A stretch of 64,000 bases of DNA. It comes from Dyadobacter sp. Leaf189. GTDB taxonomy: Bacteria > Bacteroidota > Bacteroidia > Cytophagales > Spirosomataceae. The DNA is taken from positions 1,919,999-1,983,998 of the forward strand of contig NZ_LMPS01000001.1 in assembly GCF_001424405.1 (NCBI RefSeq). The letters are read 5' to 3'. Below are positions 27,800 through 37,233 of this stretch, piece after piece; the stretch's first letter is position 1, and each line of letters starts with the position of its first letter. The notes beneath the pieces were generated by a model, which saw only the letters and a list, made by a program, of their open reading frames with translations, was not told the DNA's origin and did not search any database. Both the position numbers and the translations under genes were made by a program.

Positions 27800-28297
27800 A
27801 TGAAAAAAAATATACTGTTGTGTTTAATGATCCTATTTCAATCTTGCGCACCGACACTCTTGGTGGATAAGGCAGACCTCGCTAAGATCCCGAAAGGATC
27901 TACGAAGGTTGTTGCATATAGCCCGTATTCAGCCGATGAAGCCTTCGGGATCGTGTCGAAAAACCTGGCTCAGTACGGCTGTCCTGTAAAATCGAACAAA
28001 GAATCCATGCAAGTGATCTGCGACGGCAAATCAGTCGAGGGAGGGACGGTAATCAAAGCTATGGCCTATATTGAACCTGATGGCGATAGTAGCAAGGTGA
28101 CTTTTTCTGGTGAATGGGGCTTGGACGCACAAGGGCAGGTGATGATGTCAGCCTTCACTGGGGTCAACGGAGTATCAGGATCTAGTAAGATACAGTGGGA
28201 TGGAATTGCGGGAACAAAACCTTGCATTGCCTACCAAAACTTGATATTGATGGCTAGAACTATTCCCAACAGCCGGGTTAAATACAGTAAAAATTAG
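27800..28297 (+). CDS. Lipoprotein, lysogeny-region
   Basis: The 165-residue product has a lipobox-type signal (ILLCLMILFQSC, Cys near residue 16) and a mature domain with several strands (KVVAYSPYSADEAFGIV, TVIKAMAYIEPDGDSSKV). It lies 26 nt after the repressor in the same direction, so it is probably expressed in the lysogen. A surface lipoprotein there could modify the host envelope or block superinfection; both are inferences. Confidence 0.7.
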   Translation: MKKNILLCLMILFQSCAPTLLVDKADLAKIPKGSTKVVAYSPYSADEAFGIVSKNLAQYGCPVKSNKESMQVICDGKSVEGGTVIKAMAYIEPDGDSSKVTFSGEWGLDAQGQVMMSAFTGVNGVSGSSKIQWDGIAGTKPCIAYQNLILMARTIPNSRVKYSKN

Positions 28298-28363
28298 GTT
28301 CCAAGTAGCCGGAAAATTTCCAGTTAGTTATCATCAATAAACGGATCCCCTACACTAGAATAG

Positions 28364-29224
28364 ATGAATACAGCCAGAGATATCTCAGATCGACTTCTCC
28401 GATTATACCCGGTTGCAGTAGTTAAAGAACATTTTAATAAAGCACACCAAGGCCAGGACCACCTCTTGCGAGAAATCGTTGCCGAGAACGCCACATCAGT
28501 TATTGATGCCTTTGCACTTGACCAGACAGATAGGACGAAAGAGCATGTTTATATCTATGAGTGCCGGGGAGTTCCTCGCTTTGATTTATCTGAACTCGGG
28601 AAAGAAGCGCCAGACAGGACGTCGGAAGTTGCCGGTTTTACGGTGAACAAATATTTATTAGAGGTGGATTCGGAAATATTGGTGAAAGAGAAAAAGGAGT
28701 TTGTTACGCTGACAAACAAGTGGCCAGTTTCAATTTACTTCAAAAGGGGGATAGTTATCCTCCGCATTACTATTCTTGACCGTTACATAAAGTATTTTGG
28801 TAACGCAAATGTTGTAAATTTAGGACAAGGGTTTTCTGAATCCAGCATCCGCGATGTCGTGGTAAAATCCTTGTTCTCCAACAATTCGAACCCAGTACCT
28901 CTTGATATAACCAAGGGCGTGAAAGAGTTGCTTAAAAAGGACCTTATTGATGCTACTAATATAAAATTCAAAAAAGATAAATCCACTTCGACGGAAGCCT
29001 TAGACGAGGAGCATACATTGAAAGTGGCAATGCCGGACGTGTATGATGATATGATGGGACGACCGATAGAGAAAACTGTATTTAAGTTTCTCGGGAATCA
29101 GGACGATCAGTACCCTAATCACTTTCGTGTTGAACCACAAAAGGGAGAAATTTCGTTTAGCCTTTATGCCACTGATACTGACGCGCACACTGCCGCGATA
29201 AAGCTGATACTCGAAAATAATTAA
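28364..29224 (+). CDS. Hypothetical protein, gene 1 of a lysogeny-side three-gene unit
   Basis: The 286-residue soluble protein is not recognised. It has an N-terminal helical part (NTARDISDRLLRLYPVAVVK), a strand-rich centre (KWPVSIYFKRGIVILRITIL) and a charged linker (KFKKDKSTSTEALDEEHT). It overlaps the next start as TAATG. Its gene is downstream of the repressor, where phages often place lysogenic conversion and anti-phage genes. Confidence 0.6.
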   Translation: MNTARDISDRLLRLYPVAVVKEHFNKAHQGQDHLLREIVAENATSVIDAFALDQTDRTKEHVYIYECRGVPRFDLSELGKEAPDRTSEVAGFTVNKYLLEVDSEILVKEKKEFVTLTNKWPVSIYFKRGIVILRITILDRYIKYFGNANVVNLGQGFSESSIRDVVVKSLFSNNSNPVPLDITKGVKELLKKDLIDATNIKFKKDKSTSTEALDEEHTLKVAMPDVYDDMMGRPIEKTVFKFLGNQDDQYPNHFRVEPQKGEISFSLYATDTDAHTAAIKLILENN

Positions 29225-29550
29225 TGATGGAAAGCTTCTTGGCTAGGAAGGCCGAATTATTAGAACTTACAGATCCCGACAGAATTTATGTCGAGAACAT
29301 ACGATCTATATTCAACCTGCCGACTAAAATAGCCAAGCTTCTCTGTGAATTGGCTGTTAAAAGTGGCCAATTCGAAAAGCGATATGGTGTAAAGTGTCCT
29401 AATTGCAGCAGATTGATAAAGGTCTATAATACCCTTGATGAGATTCCTCAAAATATAAAGTGTTTGTCCTGTGAAGTGCTTGAAGTGGACAGATTTGAAT
29501 TCAACAGGGCTGAGTTCGATGTGGTGACCTTTTATAGATTGAGACGCTAA
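29224..29550 (+). CDS. Zinc-ribbon protein, gene 2 of the three-gene unit
   Basis: The 108-residue protein has a helical N-terminal half (DRIYVENIRSIFNLPTKIAKL) and a zinc ribbon made by KCPNCSRL and KCLSCEVL. It overlaps both neighbours by 1 nt (TAATG). The ribbon could be a sensor or adaptor domain. No family is recognised. Confidence 0.65.
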   Translation: MMESFLARKAELLELTDPDRIYVENIRSIFNLPTKIAKLLCELAVKSGQFEKRYGVKCPNCSRLIKVYNTLDEIPQNIKCLSCEVLEVDRFEFNRAEFDVVTFYRLRR

Positions 29551-29771
29551 TGGCCATCACAAAAGATCATCTTAAAATCGTCGAGGTTATTACTCGTGAG
29601 GTTGTGAAGGTAGCGCTCGTCTCAGTGGCGGTCTACGCATTTCTGAAACTGTTCGACGAATTTATCAAAGCTACCGGAGATACAAAGCTGATTTATATGG
29701 CCGCGGATGGGTTGTTCGGTATAGTTATTCTACGAGTATACTTTCACTACTTCCCGACAACAAAAAGGTAG
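29550..29771 (+). CDS. Small two-helix membrane protein, gene 3 of the three-gene unit
   Basis: The 73-residue product has a helix VVKVALVSVAVYAFLKLF and a second hydrophobic segment LIYMAADGLFGIVILRVYF. It overlaps the zinc-ribbon stop as TAATG. A tiny membrane protein after two soluble genes recalls effector modules of abortive infection or exclusion systems, but no direct evidence exists. Confidence 0.6.
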   Translation: MAITKDHLKIVEVITREVVKVALVSVAVYAFLKLFDEFIKATGDTKLIYMAADGLFGIVILRVYFHYFPTTKR

Positions 29772-29782
29772 ATGATGTCAAT

Positions 29783-31027
29783 TCATAGCGATTCAGCCGG
29801 CTTCTTGAAGAACGCGTGATTCACTAAATCCAGGGCACTTTCTTCGGCGTCGATGTCTTCGTAAATGCTAAATGATGAATCGGAAGTGTGCCCACTAATA
29901 AGTTTGATCTTCTCTTTTGGAATTCCAGCCTTCTTCATTGTCCTAATTCCTGAGCGCCTTGCGGAATGCGTGGAAATAGCCTGCCATTTTTCAACGACCT
30001 CATCGACTCTTTCTCCTCCTCGCGTATAGGATACTACAACAGGAGTTGTTATCTGGGCAAGCTTCGCAATCTCTTTGATGATCCTGTTGATTGTGTTGTA
30101 ACCATACATCCTGGGTAACTGTCCGTTTCGCTTTTCTAATATATCTGACACGACCCAGTGAACAGGGGCACTTACGTGCTTCCCGGTCTTTTTCGTTTTC
30201 CTAGAAACAACTCCATCGGAGAATGATTCGGGCACCAGTTTTGAGAAATCAGAATAACGCATTGCAGTAAAAGACCCGATGAGGAAAAGATCTCGCACTT
30301 CGGCATATGAAGGAAGTTGGCCAGTTAGATCCAATTCGTGAATCCGGATCAGCTCCTCGTAGGAGAATGAAAACTTCTTCACACGCTCACTCTTCGCGCT
30401 GAACTCTCGATCCCTGAACATAGAGAACTTGTTTATTCCAGCTTTTCTAGCTTTGTTGAGGATGATGCATAACGCCCGGAAACAAGTAGAAATGGAGTTC
30501 TGAGCATAGTCCTTGCTTTCAAGGAATACATTGAAGTTATCCCGGAATGCCAAATCCATATCTTTGAAGTCAAGCTTAACCTTGTTCTTCAAGCTGTATT
30601 CAAGCAAGTTGGTGTAGGCCATCTTAACGATACGCCGCTCGGAAGAATTTGCAGCTGCGAGATCCTCAGTGAGCTTTTTCGCGAAGTCTAGGAGTGTTGT
30701 CGATGATTGCGCCTTTTTTCGGCCCATATCCTCATCCATTCGACTCCGTAGTGTATTATCATCAATTTCAATCCCTTCTGTCAGCAGCTGCCGGTAGATC
30801 GACTTTATAGTTTTGTCCAGTTTCTCTAAAAACGCATTGCGGGTTACGCAATCAGGGATGCTGCGTTTCTCTCTTATCATTTGCTTGTCACCATTCCAAT
30901 CAGCAGGTAATACTTTGTCTCCCGTCGAATATTTAAGAGGCTTGGAATTTCCATATGCAAAAAACATATTGATGGGTGTCTCCTTAGTACTCTTGGGATC
31001 TTTCAGGTAGAAATTAACGGTGGCCAT
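29783..31027 (-). CDS. int: Phage tyrosine recombinase (integrase)
   Basis: The 414-residue protein has the Bacteroidota arrangement: arm-binding N-domain (MATVNFYLKDPKSTKE), SAM-like core-binding domain, and catalytic domain with Arg in TAMRYSDF, H-x-x-R in STHSARRSG, His in SGHTSDSS and the nucleophile Tyr in FSIYEDID. All catalytic residues are visible. It inserts the phage next to the host SusC gene and marks the right end of the prophage. Confidence 0.93.
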   Translation of the reverse strand: MATVNFYLKDPKSTKETPINMFFAYGNSKPLKYSTGDKVLPADWNGDKQMIREKRSIPDCVTRNAFLEKLDKTIKSIYRQLLTEGIEIDDNTLRSRMDEDMGRKKAQSSTTLLDFAKKLTEDLAAANSSERRIVKMAYTNLLEYSLKNKVKLDFKDMDLAFRDNFNVFLESKDYAQNSISTCFRALCIILNKARKAGINKFSMFRDREFSAKSERVKKFSFSYEELIRIHELDLTGQLPSYAEVRDLFLIGSFTAMRYSDFSKLVPESFSDGVVSRKTKKTGKHVSAPVHWVVSDILEKRNGQLPRMYGYNTINRIIKEIAKLAQITTPVVVSYTRGGERVDEVVEKWQAISTHSARRSGIRTMKKAGIPKEKIKLISGHTSDSSFSIYEDIDAEESALDLVNHAFFKKPAESL

Positions 31028-31286
31028 TATGCAATTATTTACTCTTGGTTTTAAATGCGGGGTAAGGTTCGGGGGAAAGCTTACGTACGAATATATATAA
31101 AACCATTTTTATTTTAAAGATGGCGATTTGCGCCAAAGGACTCCGTTTGGCCTATTATTAAAGTATTTTTCTTATAAATAAAATGAAATTAACTATTTCA
31201 TTAATGATTTATTAACCATTTCTTAATAGCACCCGCCTTTCTTTGGACCCAAGGTCAGGCCGACCAATCACCCTTATATTTTAACA
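31028..31286. other. Prophage/host junction, non-coding
   Basis: About 260 bases without a gene. They contain two short hairpins, TGGCG-N5-CGCCA and CCAAA-N8-TTTGG (near 31119-31151), then an A+T-rich stretch that probably holds the SusC-operon promoter. An attachment core is expected here but cannot be identified without the left end. Confidence 0.45.
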
Positions 31287-31379
31287 ATGAAAAGAACCCG
31301 GAGACGCACTTTCCCAGGCGGTACAACTGTGCGCAAACCTGTTGATCAGTCAAAAATGAAACTGGAACTAAACGGATAA
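31287..31379 (+). CDS. 30-residue basic ORF just upstream of susC
   Basis: ATG 31287 opens a 30-codon frame (MKRTRRRTFPGG...) that ends 1 nt before the susC start. It may be a short leader peptide, or the tail of a gene cut by prophage integration. Only position supports it. Confidence 0.25.
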   Translation: MKRTRRRTFPGGTTVRKPVDQSKMKLELNG

Positions 31380-31380
31380 T

Positions 31381-34300
31381 ATGGAAAATCAACTTTTATT
31401 AAAACGGGGAATTTTACAGAATTTCCAGAGAATACGCCGGTACTTATGCATTTGTCTGCTCCTCGCACTGCCGGTTCTTGCGGCAGCACAAAGCAGCGAA
31501 GTACAGATAGCAGGAGATGTACGCGACGAGAAAAATATGGGAATACCCGGCGCGAGCATTGTTTTGCAGGGTACAACCAAGGGTACTACCACCGATGCAG
31601 ACGGAAAATTCTCATTTTCGGTGCCCAGGTCAGGTTCAGTCCTGATCGTAAGCTTTCTGGGCTATAAGCGCCAGGAAATTACGGTGGGCAGTCAAACCAG
31701 CTTTACCATTAAAATGGAACTCAGCACCGACGAGCTGAACGAAGTGGTCGTGGTCGGTTACGGTACCCAGCGCAAGCAGACATTAACCGGCGCCATTTCC
31801 AATATCGTCACCGAGCAGATCAAAACCACCACACATACCAGCCTTGCGCAGAGTTTGCAAGGTAAAGTAGCCGGTGTGCAGATCCGCCAGAACTCGGGCG
31901 AGCCGGGCTCATTCAGTACCAATATCAATATCCGTGGCTTTGGCGAGCCGCTGTATGTGGTGGACGGCGTTGCGCGCGACGGCGGGTATGAATTCCAGAA
32001 GATCAATCCCGACGACATTGAAAGCATTTCGGTGCTTAAAGATGCTTCTGCGGCTATTTTCGGTATCCGTGCAGGAAATGGGGTTGTGATTGTGACGACT
32101 AAAAAAGGCAAGCAGGGCAAGCCGCAGTTCAGCTACAATGCAGTGTACGGAAGGCAAAGCCCAACTGACGTTCCAACAATGACAAACGCGCTGCAATGGG
32201 CTGAAATGCGGAATGATGCGGCGAAGAACCTGGGCGAAAATCCGGTGTACTCTCCCGAAGAGATCGAGAAGTTCAGGACAGGCGCGCCGGGTTACGAGAG
32301 CACCGACTGGTACAAGGAAGTGCTCAACAAATCGGCCGGCCAGCAGCAGCATTTTATCTCGGCTTCGGGCGGCGAAGGTGCGGCGACCTACTTTGCGAGT
32401 TTCGGCTTTCAGAATGAAAACGGCCTGCTGAAAAGCAAGGATATGGGTTATAAAAAGTACACTTTCCGCACCAATGTGGGCATTGATCTGACCAAAAACC
32501 TGAAAGCGGATATTATCCTGTCGGGCTTGTTTGATAAACGTGACCAGCCGGGGGATAATTTTTTCAACATTTACAAAGGTACCCGCATTGCCCTCGCAAC
32601 CGAAAAGCCTTACGCCAATAATAACCCGAGATACCCTTCCCTTTTGAGTGGCGGCTACAACCCGGTCGCACTGGCAAATGGCGATCTTACCGGATATAGC
32701 GAGGATGTGAACAAGTTCTTCCAGTCCACATTTGCATTGACTTACACGGTACCATTTGTGCCGGGTTTGCGGGTAAAAGGTTTGGTGGCTTACGATAGCA
32801 ATAATTACCGGAACAAATCGGTTTCGAAAAGCTATAATCTGTACACCTACGACGCTACGCTGGACAAATACATTCCCCACGCGCAGCGGAACCCGTCGCG
32901 GATCGGCAACAATTTCTCTGATAACAACCGCGTCACTTTCCAGGGGCAGCTGTTTTACAATACGGTGATTGCCAAAAATCACAATCTCGGTGCCACGCTC
33001 GTGTACGAACAGCAGGAATCGAAAAACCGCTGGGCGGGGCTTGGTCGAGAATACGCATTCTACACTAACGACCAGATTGACCAGGCGGGGCTTAATAACC
33101 AGACTACCAGCGGCTCAGAAAGCGAATACGCAAGCCAGTCGTACGTAGGCCGGTTGAATTACGATTTCAAGGAAAAATACCTGCTTGAAGTAGCTGCCCG
33201 CTACGACGGTTCTTACCGCTACCACCCCGACCGCCGCTGGGGATTGTTCCCGGTGGTATCTGCGGGCTGGCGCGTGACGGAAGAGGAGTTCATGAAAAAG
33301 ATCCCATTCATTTCCATGCTGAAACTGAGAGGATCGTACGGTTTGGTGGGTGCTGATGCCGGCGCGCCATTCCAGTATGTACCCGGATTTTCGCTTACAG
33401 GCGGAGGAGGTTATGAATTTACCAATGGAAATTATACCACCGGCGCAGCTTCACCGGCGATCGTGAATGAAAAGCTGACCTGGTTCAAATCCAATATCCA
33501 GGATGTAGGTATCGATGTAGGTTTGTGGGACAACAAAATCGATTTCACATTTGATGTTTACCAGAGAGACCGCAAAGGCTTGCTGGCCAGGCGCAATGTT
33601 TCACTTCCCAATACATTCGGGGGTACTTTGCCGGAAGAAAACCTGAACAGCGACCGGGTGCGCGGGATTGAATTTTCAGCCAGCTACAATGGACAGATCC
33701 GCGATTTTAAATATGGCATTTCGGGCAACTTCAACTACGCCCGCACCATGAACCGCTATGTGGAAAGGGGCGATTTTCTGAGCAGTATGGACCGGTGGCG
33801 CAACGGCGCTGCCAACCGCTGGAATGACGTGGTTTGGGCGTATCAGCTCGAAGGTCAGTTCCAGAATGCCGACGAGGTCATTTATGCGCCTATCCAGAAC
33901 GGTGACTTAGGCAATACCCGCGAGTTGCCTGGTGATTTCAGATACAAAGACGTGGACGGAAATGGCGTGATCGACGGAAATGATGCAATGCCGCTTTTCT
34001 TCGGTGGCGATCCTAAAATGTACTATGGTGTGACCTTAACCGCAGGCTGGAAAGGCTTTGATTTCACTGCATTGTTCCAGGGGTCGGGTAAATATAGTGT
34101 GCGTTTCCGGGAAGTGTATGCAGAGGTATTCGCATTCCGCGGCAACACACCCGAGTACTTCTACGACCGCTGGCATTTGTCGGAAGACAACCAATGGATC
34201 CCCGGCACCTGGCCTGCTTCCCGCTTCAATTACAATGTAGGCGCAATGTACGCGGAGAGCTCGGCATGGCGGAAAGATGCTTCCTACCTGCGGTTCAAAA

Positions 34301-34512
34301 GTGCGCAGCTGGGATACACTTTCAATCTCGGCTGGCTGAAAAAGATCGGGATCCAGGATGTGCGGATTTATGGAAATGCGCACAACATCTTCACCTGGGC
34401 TGATCCGTTCGTGAAGCCTTTTGACCCTGAAAAAATCGAAGGGTTGTTTGGCGCGGGACTTACTTACCCGGTGACACGCAGCTACAACTTTGGTATTAAT
34501 GTTAAATTCTAA
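31381..34512 (+). CDS. SusC/RagA-type TonB-linked outer membrane receptor
   Basis: This 1043-residue protein imports oligosaccharides across the outer membrane. It has an N-terminal signal, a carboxypeptidase-regulatory-like domain (GDVRDEKNMGIPGASIVLQG), the SusC consensus VVVGYGTQ, a plug domain (LQGKVAGVQIRQNSGEPG, ISVLKDASAAIFG) and a large beta-barrel ending YNFGINVKF with a terminal Phe. It leads the PUL operon and is followed after 11 nt by its SusD partner. Confidence 0.95.
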   Translation: MENQLLLKRGILQNFQRIRRYLCICLLLALPVLAAAQSSEVQIAGDVRDEKNMGIPGASIVLQGTTKGTTTDADGKFSFSVPRSGSVLIVSFLGYKRQEITVGSQTSFTIKMELSTDELNEVVVVGYGTQRKQTLTGAISNIVTEQIKTTTHTSLAQSLQGKVAGVQIRQNSGEPGSFSTNINIRGFGEPLYVVDGVARDGGYEFQKINPDDIESISVLKDASAAIFGIRAGNGVVIVTTKKGKQGKPQFSYNAVYGRQSPTDVPTMTNALQWAEMRNDAAKNLGENPVYSPEEIEKFRTGAPGYESTDWYKEVLNKSAGQQQHFISASGGEGAATYFASFGFQNENGLLKSKDMGYKKYTFRTNVGIDLTKNLKADIILSGLFDKRDQPGDNFFNIYKGTRIALATEKPYANNNPRYPSLLSGGYNPVALANGDLTGYSEDVNKFFQSTFALTYTVPFVPGLRVKGLVAYDSNNYRNKSVSKSYNLYTYDATLDKYIPHAQRNPSRIGNNFSDNNRVTFQGQLFYNTVIAKNHNLGATLVYEQQESKNRWAGLGREYAFYTNDQIDQAGLNNQTTSGSESEYASQSYVGRLNYDFKEKYLLEVAARYDGSYRYHPDRRWGLFPVVSAGWRVTEEEFMKKIPFISMLKLRGSYGLVGADAGAPFQYVPGFSLTGGGGYEFTNGNYTTGAASPAIVNEKLTWFKSNIQDVGIDVGLWDNKIDFTFDVYQRDRKGLLARRNVSLPNTFGGTLPEENLNSDRVRGIEFSASYNGQIRDFKYGISGNFNYARTMNRYVERGDFLSSMDRWRNGAANRWNDVVWAYQLEGQFQNADEVIYAPIQNGDLGNTRELPGDFRYKDVDGNGVIDGNDAMPLFFGGDPKMYYGVTLTAGWKGFDFTALFQGSGKYSVRFREVYAEVFAFRGNTPEYFYDRWHLSEDNQWIPGTWPASRFNYNVGAMYAESSAWRKDASYLRFKSAQLGYTFNLGWLKKIGIQDVRIYGNAHNIFTWADPFVKPFDPEKIEGLFGAGLTYPVTRSYNFGINVKF

Positions 34513-34523
34513 CAGCGCTAACA

Positions 34524-36419
34524 ATGAAAATGATTAAAAATATAGGGCTTCTGCTGGTCGTCTTTTTCGCATTAAGCTGCGGGAATGTGCTCGACAAGCA
34601 GCCGCTCGACAAGTTGCAGGGAGAAAACCTTTTCTCCAATCCTGAGGGTGTGAAGCTGTATATGGCCAACCTATACTATCAGTTGCCGATCGAGGATTTT
34701 ACATTCTTCCGCCAGGGTTTCAACTGGAACACAGGCGATCCCAACAACGGCGGATTTGCGCCGGCGATGGTGACCGACGAAGCAGTACATACCGAGTTTG
34801 GTGACTTTATCGGAAATGATGATTTTCAATGGTGGGACCAGGGTTACAAGCTGATCCGGGACACCAACATCCTCATTGACATTATCCCGACGCTGGATAT
34901 TACCGATGACGAAAGAAAGGCGCTGATCGGAGAAAGTTCGTTTATCCGTGCTTACGCTTATTTTGGTTTGGTAAAAAGATACGGCGGGGTTCCATTGATC
35001 ACAGCTGTTCAAAAATATGAGGGCGATGTGGAAGCTTTGAAAGTACCGCGCAGCACAGAAAAGGAAACCTGGGATTTTGTGATGAAAGAATGCGACCTGG
35101 CCATTGCTAACCTGGCAGAATCGTGGCCGGGCGGCGAGCGGAGAGCAACCAAGTGGGTGGCTTACGCATTGAAATCACGGGCTGCATTGCACGCTGCATC
35201 TTTGGCAAAATACGGGGACAGGTCTCCATTGTCGGGTACTGCGGTGGACCAGAAGCTGGTGGGTCTTGACAAATCTGCGGCGGCTGAATTCTACAAAGCG
35301 GCTGCTGATGCTGCTGAGGCGATCATGAATTCGGGTAAATTCTCTTTGTTCCGGGCTAATCCGGCTACTCCCGAAGACGCGGCTAACAACTACCGGTTGC
35401 TTTTTGAAGATCCTAACAACGCGCCTGAGGAAGTCATTTTTATCAAAGGTTATGCAAGACCTGGTTCAGGCACGGGCCATAACTACGGGATCTGGTACCA
35501 GCCCAATCAAACCGCAAATGGCTGGCCGCACCCGGGCCGTATGAACCCGACCCTGGAACTGATGGACATTTATGAAAGCTACGACAAGCCGGGCGTAAGT
35601 GCACCGATCATGACCTCCGAAGCAGGCAACGATCTGACCGACTACAATGGATTCAATGCAGCCAAACAGTACAAGCGTTTTGAGGGGCCGAATGATATTT
35701 TCAAAGGGAAAGATGCGCGCATGTGGGCGACGATGATTTTGCCGGGTACCAACTGGAAAGGTCAGAAAATCGTTATCCAGGCAGGTTTTATCAAGCCTGA
35801 TGGTAGTCCGCAGATCATGGGAGGAGAGCCTTATACAGTCAATGGAAAAACCTATTACACCTACGGAGCCGCCGACCGCACGCAATATTCGGGTTTTGAT
35901 ACCTGGGGTGGCAACAACACGCGTACCGGGGTAAGCTTCAAGAAGTTTTTGAATGAAGGCGTGAATGTGCCCCCTGGCTGGAACCAGAGCACTACTGATT
36001 TCGCCGATTTCAGGTATGCCGAAATCCTCCTGAACTACGCAGAGGCAATAGTGGAAAGTGGTACAGGCGATAAAGTGAAAGGTGCCAAAGCCCTCAACGA
36101 TATCCGCCACCGCGCAGGCCACAAAACGGATATTCCGCTTACGATCGAGAATGTCATCCGGGAGAGAAGGGTAGAGCTGGCGTTTGAAAACAAACGTTTC
36201 TGGGATTTGATCAGAAGAAGGGAGTACCACACGACATTCAACAATACGATGCGTCACTCCATCCTGCCCGTACTCGACCTGCGTGCTACGCCTGCAAAAT
36301 ACATTTTCATCCGCACCAACGTAGCCAGAAGCAACCCATCAACCTTCGACTACAAGCAGTACTACCGCTACATTCCTGGGATCGGAGCAAATGGACTGGT
36401 GCAGAATCCGCAGTATTGA
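34524..36419 (+). CDS. SusD/RagB-type starch-binding-like lipoprotein
   Basis: The 631-residue product is a surface lipoprotein (signal ending FFALSCGN) of the SusD family. It has the typical N-terminal LQGENLFSNPEGVKLYMANLY, central TPR-like helices (IRAYAYFGLVKRYGGVPL) and the C-terminal RAGHKTDIPLTIENVIRER with RRVELAFENKRFWDLIRR. It captures glycans and hands them to SusC. Confidence 0.95.
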   Translation: MKMIKNIGLLLVVFFALSCGNVLDKQPLDKLQGENLFSNPEGVKLYMANLYYQLPIEDFTFFRQGFNWNTGDPNNGGFAPAMVTDEAVHTEFGDFIGNDDFQWWDQGYKLIRDTNILIDIIPTLDITDDERKALIGESSFIRAYAYFGLVKRYGGVPLITAVQKYEGDVEALKVPRSTEKETWDFVMKECDLAIANLAESWPGGERRATKWVAYALKSRAALHAASLAKYGDRSPLSGTAVDQKLVGLDKSAAAEFYKAAADAAEAIMNSGKFSLFRANPATPEDAANNYRLLFEDPNNAPEEVIFIKGYARPGSGTGHNYGIWYQPNQTANGWPHPGRMNPTLELMDIYESYDKPGVSAPIMTSEAGNDLTDYNGFNAAKQYKRFEGPNDIFKGKDARMWATMILPGTNWKGQKIVIQAGFIKPDGSPQIMGGEPYTVNGKTYYTYGAADRTQYSGFDTWGGNNTRTGVSFKKFLNEGVNVPPGWNQSTTDFADFRYAEILLNYAEAIVESGTGDKVKGAKALNDIRHRAGHKTDIPLTIENVIRERRVELAFENKRFWDLIRRREYHTTFNNTMRHSILPVLDLRATPAKYIFIRTNVARSNPSTFDYKQYYRYIPGIGANGLVQNPQY

Positions 36420-36433
36420 GTTAGCTGTTAGCC

Positions 36434-36522
36434 TTTAGCTATTAGCTCTTGGCTTTTAGTAATCCAAATTATTATAGATACTGTTTTTTAATAACCCTAT
36501 GAGCCAACAGCTAATAGCTAAC
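36434..36522. repeat. Imperfect inverted repeat of TTAGCTATTAGCT units
   Basis: Arms 36434-36454 and 36502-36522 match in 19 of 21 positions as reverse complements, with further TTAGCTGTTAGC-like units on the left side. It lies between the SusD and DUF3823 genes. It may be a dispersed intergenic repeat, or an RNA hairpin that adjusts expression within the operon. Confidence 0.6.
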
Positions 36523-36547
36523 AGCCAATGGCCAAAAGCAAAAACAA

Positions 36548-37228
36548 ATGAAAAATCTAGCATTTTATTTCATCTCCCTGCTGCTGCTCGCTTCTTGCAG
36601 CATCGACAACTATCCTGCGCCGGATGCGCAGTTGTTTGGGACTATTCTGGATATTGACACCAATGAGCCGGTGGAGCAGGATATCATTCGCGGCAGCGCC
36701 ATTGAGTACATTGAGCACGGATATGCCTCGCAGACGAAGCAATTGATGATATTTAAGAACGATGGTTCGTACCGCAACAATCTGATTTTTTCAAATACCT
36801 ACACCATTGCGCCGGTGCGCGGCAACTTTGTGCCGCTTACCCCGCAAGAGGTAACTGTGAATGGCGAAACGAAGCTGGATTTCAAGGTACAGCCTTACAT
36901 TCGGGTGAAGGACGCTAAAATTGAGAAGGTGGGATCCAAAGTAATAGCCAGCTTCAAATTGCAGCAAACCGTGATCAACAATGTGCGCAAGATCGGCTTG
37001 TACGCACATCCTGAACCCTCAGTAGGAGAGCCAATGCGCACTGCGCTGGTTGAGCAGGAAATCAACGGAGCAGTAGATGCGAACAAGGTCTACACCCTCG
37101 AACTCGATGTCGCCGCCAACAGCAATGTCCTGAAAACAGGCAACCAATACTTCTTCCGCATCGGAGCCATCATAGACGCGCCCGAGTCGAAGTTCAATTA
37201 CGCCAAGGCCGTGCGGCTGGGGTTGTGA
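36548..37228 (+). CDS. DUF3823 family lipoprotein
   Basis: The 226-residue lipoprotein (LLLLASCSIDNYPAPDA) matches DUF3823, a two-domain beta-sandwich family found after SusD genes. YPAPDAQLFGTILD is the family opening and RIGAIIDAPESKFNYAKAVRL the ending. It is probably a surface glycan-binding protein (SusE/F-like function). Confidence 0.85.
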   Translation: MKNLAFYFISLLLLASCSIDNYPAPDAQLFGTILDIDTNEPVEQDIIRGSAIEYIEHGYASQTKQLMIFKNDGSYRNNLIFSNTYTIAPVRGNFVPLTPQEVTVNGETKLDFKVQPYIRVKDAKIEKVGSKVIASFKLQQTVINNVRKIGLYAHPEPSVGEPMRTALVEQEINGAVDANKVYTLELDVAANSNVLKTGNQYFFRIGAIIDAPESKFNYAKAVRLGL

Positions 37229-37233
37229 GGCTG

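Larger units (their letters stand above)
1..31050. mobile_element. Right-hand part of an integrated temperate prophage (left end outside window)
   Basis: The segment has a phage layout: lysis-type genes rightward at the left, a long leftward early/replication operon, a divergent S24-type repressor with operators, an antirepressor, and a tyrosine recombinase at the right end. Immediately beyond lies a SusC/SusD locus with different gene style and visibly higher G+C. The right boundary is placed just beyond the integrase gene by inference; I found no matching att repeat because the left end is not in the window. Capsid, terminase and most tail genes must lie to the left. Confidence 0.9.

Noticed and set aside
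31909..32982. 357-codon open frame antisense to susC
   Set aside because: It lies inside a certain SusC gene, has no family resemblance, and similar antisense frames occur across other high-G+C genes here, so it is a codon-bias shadow.
35466..36257. 263-codon antisense frame inside susD
   Set aside because: Shadow of a certain SusD gene, with no start context or recognisable domain.
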